Positions 17,153 through 25,038 of a stretch of DNA of 64,000 nucleotides are shown piece after piece. The translations under genes and the position numbers were made by a program. Position 1 is the stretch's first letter. Every line of letters begins with the position of its first letter. The stretch is from CAWIOX01 sp963837775 (GTDB lineage: Bacteria > Pseudomonadota > Gammaproteobacteria > Burkholderiales > Burkholderiaceae_D), in the NCBI GenBank assembly GCA_963837775.1, contig CAWIOX010000001.1, forward strand, positions 62,001-126,000, written 5' to 3'. A model generated the notes under the pieces. The model was given only the letters and a program-made list of their open reading frames with translations, was not told where the DNA came from and made no database searches.

Positions 17153-19063
17153 TTACGCTGCGCACGCCGGCTGCAGCTGCTGCTGCAGTGCCGCGTGTTC
17201 CTGCAGCAGCGCGCTCAGCTGTTCGGCCGGCATCGGGCGCGCAAAGTAATAGCCCTGCATCAGGTCGCATCCGGCGGCGCGCATGAATTGCTGCTGGGCG
17301 GCCGTTTCCACCCCCTCGGCCACCACCGACAGGCCCAGGCTGTGCGCCATCGAGATGATCGCGTTGCTGATCGCTTCATCGTCGCCATTGCCGGGGATGT
17401 CGCGCACGAAATGGCGATCGATCTTCAGCTGGTCGATCGGAAAGCGCTTCAGATAGGACATCGATGAATAACCGGTGCCGAAATCGTCGATCGACAGGTG
17501 GATCCCCAGCTGGTGCAATTGTTCCAGCAGCGTGATATTCGCATCGACGTTTTCCATCAGCATGCTTTCGGTGATCTCCAGCTCCAGCAAGTGGGCCGGC
17601 AGCGCGGTCTCAAGCAGCGTGCGCGTGATCAGCGGCAACAGGTTCGGGTCCTTGGCCTGGCGCGCCGACAGATTGACCGCAATCCGGATCGGACCCAGGC
17701 CGGCCTGATGCCAGGCGGCGGCTTGGCGGCAGGCGGTGCGCAATACCCACTGCCCGAGTTCCACGATCAGGCCGCTTTCTTCCGCAATCGGGATGAATTC
17801 GACCGGGCTGATCTGACCCAGTTGCGGATGGTGCCAGCGCAGCAGCGCCTCGGCGCCGACGATGCGCGGCTCGTGCAGATGGACCTGCGGCTGGTAATGC
17901 AGCTGCATCTGGCCGCCGGCAACCGCCTTGCGCAACGCGCTTTCCAGCATTCTGCGCTTTTGCGCGCGCAAATCCATTTCGGCAGCAAATGCCTCGAAGG
18001 TGTTCTTGCCCTGGTCCTTGGCGTGGTACATCGCGGTGTCGGCGTTGCGGATCAGGGTCTGCGCATCGCCCGCATCTTGCGGATAGCGGCTGATGCCGAT
18101 GCTGGCGGTGACGTGGATTTCGTGCGCGCCGCATTGGAACGGCAGGGTCAGCGCATCCAGTATTTTTTGCGCAAGAACCTCGAGCCTGGCATGCTGGTCG
18201 GTGGCTTCGGTGACCACCGCAAATTCATCGCCGCCGATGCGGCACAGGATGTCGGTCGCGCGCAAATCCTGAGCGAAGCGCTGCGCGACCAGTTTCAGCA
18301 GCATATCGCCGGTCTGATGCCCCAGCGTATCGTTGACCGCCTTGAAGTTGTCGAGGTCCAGCAGCAGCAGGCCCACCATGCCATTGCACTGGTCGGCCCC
18401 GCGCAGCGAGTGCGCCAGGTGTTCATTGAATGCGTGGCGGTTGCGCAGGTTGGTGACCGAGTCGTTGTGGGCCAGATAGTTCAGGCGCGCTTGCGCCTGG
18501 TTGACCGCATGCCGCAAACGCCGGAACAGCAGGGCGGCGCCGAGCAGCGAGGCAATCACCGCCAGCAGGGTCAGCGCCGCGTAACGCAGCAGGCGCAGAT
18601 AGAATTGCTGCAGGCTCACGCGCATCGTGACGAAACCCAGCAAGCGCTGATCCAGCATCACCGCATGCACCACGTCGAGCCGATCCAGGCTGAAGCGGTG
18701 GCCGTCGCGGATCAGCAGGGCGTCCGGTGCCGCCAGCTCGGGCTGCGCATTGCGCCGGTAGTGAGCCAGCGGCCGCCCATCCTTGTGGAAAATGCCGGCG
18801 GCTTGCAGATTGGGGGCGGCCGCCAGCGCAGTCAGCAGTTCATTGGCGCTGATCCTGTCGCCAAACAGCAGCGCCGCGCTGCTGTTATTGCTGATGATGT
18901 CGGCCTGGATCTGCGCATCCTCCACCAGATTGCCGCGCATCGCGATGAATTGCGCAATGATCAGCAGCAGGCTGGCCAGCAGCAAGGCGGCGCCGGCGAC
19001 CAGCAGATTGACGGCGGTCTTGCTTTGGATGCTTTTCAGCAGGCGTGGCGGCAGCGCGATCAT
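17153..19063 (-). CDS. CHASE8-GGDEF-EAL protein, YfiN-like
   Basis: The 636-residue inner-membrane protein has an N-terminal helix (~20-42), a periplasmic CHASE8-like sensor, a second helix (~165-185), GGDEF domain with CRIGGDEF and an RxxD inhibitory site (RATD) five residues upstream, and an EAL domain with GAEALLRW, DDFGTGYSS, AEGVET and QGYYFARPMP. Both domains look catalytically complete, so it could make and break c-di-GMP. It overlaps yfiR-like 19060-19599 by 4 bp, as expected for a partner pair. Confidence 0.85.
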   Translation of the reverse strand: MIALPPRLLKSIQSKTAVNLLVAGAALLLASLLLIIAQFIAMRGNLVEDAQIQADIISNNSSAALLFGDRISANELLTALAAAPNLQAAGIFHKDGRPLAHYRRNAQPELAAPDALLIRDGHRFSLDRLDVVHAVMLDQRLLGFVTMRVSLQQFYLRLLRYAALTLLAVIASLLGAALLFRRLRHAVNQAQARLNYLAHNDSVTNLRNRHAFNEHLAHSLRGADQCNGMVGLLLLDLDNFKAVNDTLGHQTGDMLLKLVAQRFAQDLRATDILCRIGGDEFAVVTEATDQHARLEVLAQKILDALTLPFQCGAHEIHVTASIGISRYPQDAGDAQTLIRNADTAMYHAKDQGKNTFEAFAAEMDLRAQKRRMLESALRKAVAGGQMQLHYQPQVHLHEPRIVGAEALLRWHHPQLGQISPVEFIPIAEESGLIVELGQWVLRTACRQAAAWHQAGLGPIRIAVNLSARQAKDPNLLPLITRTLLETALPAHLLELEITESMLMENVDANITLLEQLHQLGIHLSIDDFGTGYSSMSYLKRFPIDQLKIDRHFVRDIPGNGDDEAISNAIISMAHSLGLSVVAEGVETAAQQQFMRAAGCDLMQGYYFARPMPAEQLSALLQEHAALQQQLQPACAA

Positions 19064-19599
19064 TGAATATTCCGCGCCAGGCGCAACAGTTTGGAGCTGA
19101 TGCGCAGTTGCGCCTGATGCGCGGCAGTCAGGTCGATATCAAACACAATATGCTTGTCAGCAACCGCGAGGGCAATGATGGCGTCGCCCGGCGCTGGCGC
19201 AGCCATATCGGTGATGGTCAGTACATTGCTGCCTTGCAACATCTGTTTGATGCGCGCCAGTTCAGGACGATCCAGTGCATCGAGCAGCACGATATGGCAG
19301 CTGCGCAGGTTGGGCGTGCTCTGGATCAGCAGCTGGTGGCCGCGGATGGTCTGGATGTTCAGATCCGCCAGCGCCGCGCCCAGCTGGCTGGCGGGGTGGA
19401 CGCAGATCGTCAGGCTGGCGTCCGGCGCCAGCGCTGCCGCCGGCCATTCGGTGAAGAGCGCGAAGTTGTAGATGCATGCGGCTTTCAATGCCGGTTCCGA
19501 CACCGCCTGTGCCGCCGTGGCAACGGGCAGCGCGACAGCCAGCAGGCCGGCCGCAATGGTCCGCAATGCGCAGAGCAGAGCGGCGCGTTCAGGAAACAT
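19060..19599 (-). CDS. YfiR-like periplasmic regulator (DUF4154)
   Basis: This 179-residue protein has a signal peptide (cleavage near AQAVSE), then ALKAACIYNFALFTEWP, the YfiR/DUF4154 signature. The rest has ICVHPASQLG, RSCHIVLLDALDRPELA and ILTITDM-like segments. In Pseudomonas YfiR binds the periplasmic domain of YfiN and holds down its cyclase activity. Here the partner follows with a 4-bp overlap. A YfiB-type lipoprotein is not adjacent, though a YiaD-type OmpA lipoprotein is at 43282. Confidence 0.82.
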   Translation of the reverse strand: MFPERAALLCALRTIAAGLLAVALPVATAAQAVSEPALKAACIYNFALFTEWPAAALAPDASLTICVHPASQLGAALADLNIQTIRGHQLLIQSTPNLRSCHIVLLDALDRPELARIKQMLQGSNVLTITDMAAPAPGDAIIALAVADKHIVFDIDLTAAHQAQLRISSKLLRLARNIQ

Positions 19600-19626
19600 G
19601 ATGCAATTTCAGGTGAAAATTGCATC
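19600..19626 (-). promoter_or_regulatory. Palindrome abutting the yfiR-like start
   Basis: Arms GATGCAATTT (19600-19609) and AAATTGCATC (19617-19626) are perfect 10-bp inverted repeats, ending at the base just before the minus-strand ATG at 19597-19599. The site covers the region where a ribosome binding site should lie, and no clear one is seen, so it may act as an operator or as a translation-blocking hairpin. Confidence 0.5.
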
Positions 19627-19963
19627 GCTTGTGCCCGTTGCGGGTCGCAAGGGCACGGGTTTGCGCGGCCGGCAAGAGGCCGCAATGACGCGCGCGAACA
19701 TGATCCGGCCCGAACCTGAAAACTAAAATCTGCTGCATGCTTGCTGCCTCATCTCCAATCAAAAGCATCGTGTCTGTTTTGTCGTTATTGTCACGCTGCG
19801 TGCATCGCGGCGCAGCCGGCTGATCCGGCTGCGCGACGCGATGGACGACAGGCAGCTTATACAAGGTTTTTTGCCGGTGCAACCTTAAAAAATGTTGCAC
19901 TGCAACCGTTGGCGGATGAAGTTATTTCATTGGCAATGCACTGCAGTCATGTCGGTGGCCGGC

Positions 19964-20345
19964 TTAGCCCAGCGGCCAGGCCTGGCGCGTCAGCGCCACC
20001 GCCACGATGTAGGCAAACACCGCCAGCGCCGCGATGAAGGCGCTCAGCCGTAGCGCGCGGGTCTTGCCGCGTTTCAAGGCGATGGTGCCCAGTCCGATGT
20101 ACAGCAGCAGCGCGATCACCTTGGCGCTGAGCCAGGACTGGACGAACGGATACTGGCCGCTCCAGAACACCATGGTCAGCGCGCTGGCCAGCAGCAGCGT
20201 GTCGATCAGGTGCGGCGCGATCCTGATCCAGCGCCGCTGCAGCATGCGCCGGCGCATGCAGCATCCACAGTCCGCGCAGCAGGAACAGGCTGCCGCTGAG
20301 CGCGGCGCAGGTGATGTGCAGATGTTTGATGGCAAGATAATTCAT
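19964..20345 (-). pseudogene. SirB-family membrane protein, frameshifted
   Basis: The N-terminal part MNYLAIKHLHITCAALSGSL and the later RRWIRIAPHLIDTLLLASAL and QSWLSAKVIALLLYIGLG segments match the SirB family of small four-helix membrane proteins. They lie in two frames, switching near 20243-20250 inside an 18-bp palindrome (GCATGCGCCGGCGCATGC). The likely intact product is ~126 residues. The role is unknown; the name comes from Salmonella invasion studies. Confidence 0.7.
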
Positions 20346-20513
20346 GAGCGTCGATATCGGTGGAGGTGGTGCGACCGGAGCAGTCGCCGCCGCCGGCACA
20401 GCATGCCGTCCAGCGCAGCGTCATCATACTGCATGCGCTGTTGCGCGCGGAAGCATGGCCCGTCAGTGCTTGCCGGCGACCCCGGATGACGCCTCAACAA
20501 TCGGCAATATTGA

Positions 20514-20588
20514 TGGAGTATCAATAAAAATTGGTATGTTAGCGCACGGATTCATTGGGTGCTTCAAATATACCCGGTGCAGTATATG
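20514..20588 (+). repeat. Dispersed intergenic repeat, copy F
   Basis: It has GGAGTATCAATAAAAATTGG, GCGCACGGATTCATTGGGTG and ATATACCCGGTGCAGTATAT. It lies in the 381-bp gap between the divergent SirB-like and CAP genes, with its promoter-like end pointing at the CAP gene. I see no other gene in the gap. Confidence 0.82.
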
Positions 20589-20726
20589 GCAAGGCCCGGG
20601 CCGCTGAAAAGGCGATTTCGGCGCAGCTGCATTCAATCCGGCGGAACTTTGCAGGTTGCGGCCAGTCTTCTTTGCGGGCAATAGTTCACCCCCATTCCCC
20701 GTTTTGTCCTCTTCAAGGAGCATGTA

Positions 20727-21398
20727 TTGCATCGTCCCGCACATCTGGCCATTTGGCCGCTGACCCTGGTACTGGCTGCCTGCGGCGGCGGTAGCAGCAG
20801 TGAAACCAGCAGCGTCACCAGCGCCGCCACCCGGGCAGCGGTGCCCGTCGCGCCTGCCAGCAGCACCACGCCGACGCCGGCTTCAACCCCGGCTTCAACC
20901 CCGACTTCAACCCCGACTTCAACCCCGACAGCAACCCCGACGCCAGCGACTGCGCCGGATGCCGCGAAGACTTGCGGTCTGGCCAATTTTCAGCAAGACC
21001 TGATCGCGCTGATCAATCAGGCGCGCGCCAGCAGCCGCATGTGCGGCAGCACTTCATACAATGCGGCGGCGGCGGTGCAGTGGAATGGCAAATTATTCAA
21101 CGCGGCAGCCGCTCATTCGGCCGACATGGCGGGCAACAACTATTTCTCCCACACCAGCCTCGATGGCCGCAGCTTCGATCAGCGCATCAGCGCGGCCGGC
21201 TATGCGTGGACTGCAGTCGGGGAAAACATCGCCGCCGGTCAGGCTACGGTGGCGCAAGTCATGGCCGGCTGGCTGGGCAGCCCCGGTCATTGCGCCAACA
21301 TCATGAACGGGAGTTACACCGAGGTCGGCGTGTCCTGCGTGAGCAGCAGCAGTGCCAGTTACCCGAACTACTGGACCATGGATCTGGGGCGGCCCTAG
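20727..21398 (+). CDS. CAP/SCP-domain lipoprotein
   Basis: This 223-residue protein has a lipobox LAACGGG, then a low-complexity Thr/Pro linker (residues ~45-75, from a 12-bp tandem repeat unit ACTTCAACCCCG), then a CAP domain with INQARASSRMCG, HSADMAGNNYFSHTS, GENIAAGQ, GWLGSPGHCANIM and YWTMDLGRP. CAP proteins are secreted; bacterial ones have uncertain function. TTG 20727 follows AAGGAG (20715-20720) with six bases between; the nearby ATG at 20722 is out of frame. Confidence 0.85.
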   Translation: MHRPAHLAIWPLTLVLAACGGGSSSETSSVTSAATRAAVPVAPASSTTPTPASTPASTPTSTPTSTPTATPTPATAPDAAKTCGLANFQQDLIALINQARASSRMCGSTSYNAAAAVQWNGKLFNAAAAHSADMAGNNYFSHTSLDGRSFDQRISAAGYAWTAVGENIAAGQATVAQVMAGWLGSPGHCANIMNGSYTEVGVSCVSSSSASYPNYWTMDLGRP

Positions 21399-21407
21399 CT
21401 TAAAAAT

Positions 21408-21890
21408 TCATGCGACCGGCCGGTCGAAGCGCCCTTCGGCCGCCAGTTCGCGGATGATGCGGATGGTGTCGATGTCGGCCTCGTAGTAAGCCGAACGGCG
21501 GTATTCGTTGTACATCGCGTTGGCGGCATCGGTGGCCGCATCATTGCCGTCGTCGTATTCGAAACGCACGAACAGCGCGTCCGGCTGCGGCTCCTCGATG
21601 CTCATGGTCAGGTGCGACGCGGCGATCTCGCCCTGCGCCGGCACAAAGTAATGCACTTGTTGCATCGCATGGAAGGTGACCCGGTCGCGGATGATCAGTT
21701 CGCCGTAATGCAGCTCGCGCGCCAGCGTGTTGCCGACCGCGGCCTGCAGCAGGCACTGGTCCAGATGCGGCACGAACAGCTTCGGTGATTCGGCCCGCAA
21801 CACCAGCCCGCGCCACAGTTGCTCGCGGCTTAAGGGATCGATCAGCGGATTCAGCAGATCGTTGATTTCAATCAGGTGCGCAAATTTCAT
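21408..21890 (-). CDS. SRPBCC-fold protein (DUF1857/AtaL-like)
   Basis: This 160-residue protein, MKFAHLIEINDLLNPLIDPL and LSREQLWRGLVLRAESPKLF, matches the AtaL-like SRPBCC family (DUF1857) of small hydrophobic-ligand-binding proteins. ATG 21890 is used because upstream residues in the longer open frame are low-complexity. It is convergent with the CAP gene. Confidence 0.75.
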   Translation of the reverse strand: MKFAHLIEINDLLNPLIDPLSREQLWRGLVLRAESPKLFVPHLDQCLLQAAVGNTLARELHYGELIIRDRVTFHAMQQVHYFVPAQGEIAASHLTMSIEEPQPDALFVRFEYDDGNDAATDAANAMYNEYRRSAYYEADIDTIRIIRELAAEGRFDRPVA

Positions 21891-22109
21891 GGTGGTTTCA
21901 GGCAAGGATGGGCGGCCGCGATGGCCGCAATAACTGAATGGTAAACCCTGAAACGGTAGTTGGACAGGTGGCAGCGGCTGCTTTGGGTTTGGCGCGCGCT
22001 GAATCGGCTGTGCCGCAGGCGAGCCGGAAGCGGATGCCATGAACGCGGTATTGTCTTTTCGTTAAGTTGCGACTATAACAACTCCGGGAATGATCAGGTC
22101 CGGGCCGGC

Positions 22110-22727
22110 ATGAAAACACATTATCAGTCACTTGGCATCGGCCGCGACGCCAGTGCAGCGCAAATCAGGGATGCGTATCAGCAAGAGCTGGAGGCGCTTG
22201 CCTTGGCGCAGCAGTTCGCGACCAACAATGAATTAAAAATACGCCGGATGGTATTGCAGCAGGCTTACCGGACATTGTCATCGCCGCTGCGCCGACAACA
22301 ATACGATGCCGGGCTGACAGGCGGTCGCAGCGCCAGTAAACGGATCGCACATCGCGCGCAGCTAAGAACTGCCGTCCTGTCGATACTGATCGTCGGCATC
22401 CTGGCGCTTGCTGCTTATGTCATCCGGCAACGCGAGGTGGAGCGCGCGTCCGCCCTGCCGCAGCGCGTGCAGCAGCCGCAGCAGCTGGCTGTTCCGGCTG
22501 CCGGAAGCGCGTATCGGGCCTCCTCGCAGGCCTGGCGCAAGTCGGAAGGCCGCCGCATGAAGCTGGTCGAAGAAATGCGTGCAAACAACGGCAGCAGGAG
22601 CCTACGCCTGGCCTGGCCACGCAGGCCAGGGATCAGACAGGCGGGAGCGGGATCGATGAGGATGGCAATCCCGCCAGGTAAATCCTGTGCGGTTTCCCGC
22701 AGCGGGATCGACTTCAGCCCGGCTTAA
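22110..22727 (+). CDS. J-domain-like membrane protein lacking HPD
   Basis: The N-terminus MKTHYQSLGIGRDASAAQIR and AYRTLSSPLRRQQYDAGL is J-domain-like, but the HPD tripeptide needed to stimulate DnaK is missing; the loop reads ALAQQFATN. A transmembrane helix follows (VLSILIVGILALAAYVI, about residues 90-108). The last ~60 residues look degenerate (basic, low similarity). ATG 22110 has no strong site. It is convergent with the MCP gene, overlapping by 4 bp. Confidence 0.6.
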   Translation: MKTHYQSLGIGRDASAAQIRDAYQQELEALALAQQFATNNELKIRRMVLQQAYRTLSSPLRRQQYDAGLTGGRSASKRIAHRAQLRTAVLSILIVGILALAAYVIRQREVERASALPQRVQQPQQLAVPAAGSAYRASSQAWRKSEGRRMKLVEEMRANNGSRSLRLAWPRRPGIRQAGAGSMRMAIPPGKSCAVSRSGIDFSPA

Positions 22728-24820
22728 AACTCTTCCCAGTCGTCAGCCGCCGGTGCTGCTGCGCCATTCGCGATTTTTTTCTGCATGGGCGGCGCACTGG
22801 CACTCTTGCCGGCTGCTGCTCGTTTGAGCGGCGCAGAAAACTGATGGATCCGGGCCGCCGGTGCCGGCATCTGTACCTGCATGCGGTCGAGCTTGAACAC
22901 GCTGACCACCTGCGCCAGATGGCTGGCCTGATCCTGCAGCGATTCGGACGCTGCGGCCGCCTGTTCCACCAGCGCCGCATTCTGTTGCGTGGCGTCATCC
23001 ATCTGCGCAATCGCCTGATTGACCTGCGCGATGCCCTGGCTTTGCTCGTGGCTGGCGGCGGTGATTTCGGTCATGATGTCGGCCACCCGTTGTACGCTGG
23101 CGACGATCTCGTCCATCGTCGCGCCGGCCTGGCCGACCAGCTTGCTGCCCGCATGTGCCTTGTCGACCGAATCGCCGATCAGGGTCTTGATCTCCCTGGC
23201 GGCGGTCGCGCTGCGCTGCGCCAGATTGCGCACTTCGCTTGCGACCACGGCGAAACCGCGGCCCTGCTCGCCGGCCCGCGCCGCTTCCACCGCTGCATTC
23301 AGCGCCAGGATATTGGTCTGGAACGCGATGCCGTCGATCACGCCGATGATGTCGGAAATTTTTCCGGATGAGGCATTGATCTCGTGCATGGTGTCGACCA
23401 CCTGCGCCACCACTGCGCCGCCCTTGGCGGCAACTGCCGAAGCGGAGACTGCCAGCTGGTTGGCCTGGCGCGCATTGTCGGCATTCTGCTTGACGGTCGA
23501 GGTCAGTTGTTCCATCGAGGCGGCGGTTTCCTGCAGCGAACCGGCCTGGGCTTCGGTGCGCGAGGACAGGTCGAGGTTGCCGGCGGCAATCTGGCCGGAG
23601 GCGGTGGCGATGGTGTCGGTGCCGCAGCGGACCTGGCCGACGATGCCGGCCAGATGGTCGCGCATCGATTGCATCGCAAACAGCAGGCTCGAGTGATCGC
23701 CCGGCTTGATCGCGATCGCGACCGACAGGTCGCCGGCGGCAATTTTTTCAACGATCGCCGCCGCGTACTCAGGCTCGCCGCCCAGTTGCCTGAGCAATCC
23801 GCGCGTGATCAGGGTGCCGACCAATGCCGCCAGCAGGGTCAGCAGCAGCACGCCGGCACTGAGCACGATGGCGGTGCTGGTCAGGCGTGCCACGCGCGCG
23901 TTGAGCATGTCTTCCAGTTCGGCCAGCGCCGCTTCATTGAGCTTGAACTGGGCATTAATCCCGCTGGTGAGCTGGTTAAAGTAGTCGGACGAAGAAAACT
24001 GCAGTTGCTCGGCCTTGACGATTTCCGTTTGCGCCAGCTGGATCGACTGGTTCGCGCTATCCAGCGCGGCCTGGCCCGGTTCGGCCAGTCTGGCTTTCAG
24101 CGCCGGGTTGCTGGCGCTCGCGCTGGCCAGCCCATCGTTCAAGCTCTGGTAACGATCATTGGCCTTGTCGATCAGCGCGACGATGGTCATCCGGTCTTCC
24201 ACCGTGGCAGTCTTGGCGGCCAGCAAGCCGGCCCCTTTCGCGCGCAGCCGCCCGAACATCTCGGCCAGCATCGGCGACTGCACCAGCGTCGCGTCGATCA
24301 GGTAGTAACTCTCCGCCTCAGGATCAAAACTGAGGCCGTAATGTTCCAGCAACAGCGTCTTGAGCTTGAACAGCTGGCCGATCACTGCAGTGTGTTCGGC
24401 AAAGCTGTCGGGCACCGAGATCGATTTTTGCGCGACCTTGCCTGCCAGCGCTTTCCAGTTGTCTTTGGTTTGCTGCCAGATGCCGGTCATTCTGGCGTCC
24501 TGCAGATTGTTCTTGAAATAGGCATCGAGCGCGCTGTAGGCCTGCTCGGTTTCCTCCATCTTGGCGGCCCGTTTGGGCAGCGCTTCCTCGTTGCCGGCCA
24601 GCGCCAGCGCCGACAGCCCGCGATGCTGTTGCGTCAGCTGCACCGACTTGAGCACCAGCCGCGCCGGCGCGATGCCCTGGGTTTCCAGCTTGGCGGCGCT
24701 CAGCACCTTGCCGGATTCCTGCACGTACAGTACGAACGGAACGGCGACCAGGACGGCGCCAAGCAGGCCGAGGATGACGAACTTCTGCCATAACTGGAGT
24801 CGGTTTAACAGTGCATTCAT
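22724..24820 (-). CDS. Methyl-accepting chemotaxis protein
   Basis: This 698-residue receptor has an N-terminal helix (~12-32), a long periplasmic domain (four-helix-bundle type), a second helix (~320-342), HAMP region, and a conserved signalling tip IDGIAFQTNILALNAAVEAA. The extreme C-terminus, DDWEEF, resembles the pentapeptide CheR/CheB tether. It should signal to CheA/CheW. An FNR-like box lies ~105 bp upstream. Its start has AAGGAAAATAAGCA before ATG. Confidence 0.9.
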   Translation of the reverse strand: MNALLNRLQLWQKFVILGLLGAVLVAVPFVLYVQESGKVLSAAKLETQGIAPARLVLKSVQLTQQHRGLSALALAGNEEALPKRAAKMEETEQAYSALDAYFKNNLQDARMTGIWQQTKDNWKALAGKVAQKSISVPDSFAEHTAVIGQLFKLKTLLLEHYGLSFDPEAESYYLIDATLVQSPMLAEMFGRLRAKGAGLLAAKTATVEDRMTIVALIDKANDRYQSLNDGLASASASNPALKARLAEPGQAALDSANQSIQLAQTEIVKAEQLQFSSSDYFNQLTSGINAQFKLNEAALAELEDMLNARVARLTSTAIVLSAGVLLLTLLAALVGTLITRGLLRQLGGEPEYAAAIVEKIAAGDLSVAIAIKPGDHSSLLFAMQSMRDHLAGIVGQVRCGTDTIATASGQIAAGNLDLSSRTEAQAGSLQETAASMEQLTSTVKQNADNARQANQLAVSASAVAAKGGAVVAQVVDTMHEINASSGKISDIIGVIDGIAFQTNILALNAAVEAARAGEQGRGFAVVASEVRNLAQRSATAAREIKTLIGDSVDKAHAGSKLVGQAGATMDEIVASVQRVADIMTEITAASHEQSQGIAQVNQAIAQMDDATQQNAALVEQAAAASESLQDQASHLAQVVSVFKLDRMQVQMPAPAARIHQFSAPLKRAAAGKSASAPPMQKKIANGAAAPAADDWEEF

Positions 24821-24925
24821 TGCTTATTTTCCTTGGGGGTCATGTGATGTGCAGGCCCTGATTCCGATGCCGTGATGTGCACTTTATTGTGCCTAGGACT
24901 ATACGCGGCATGCCGGCATTAAAAA

Positions 24926-24939
24926 TTGCTTTATATCAA
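24926..24939. promoter_or_regulatory. FNR/ANR-like site between MCP and rep
   Basis: TTGCTTTATATCAA matches the FNR box TTGAT-N4-ATCAA at nine of ten positions. It sits 106 bp from the MCP start and 100 bp from the rep start, which are divergent. Confidence 0.35.
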
Positions 24940-25038
24940 GAACGCGCAAGTGCGGCGCGCGCTGGCCGGGCGGCGCCGACCCTGCCGGCGGCACGCTGCT
25001 ACAATGGTCCGCCTTGTCGTTCTTGAGTCTGCCTGCCC

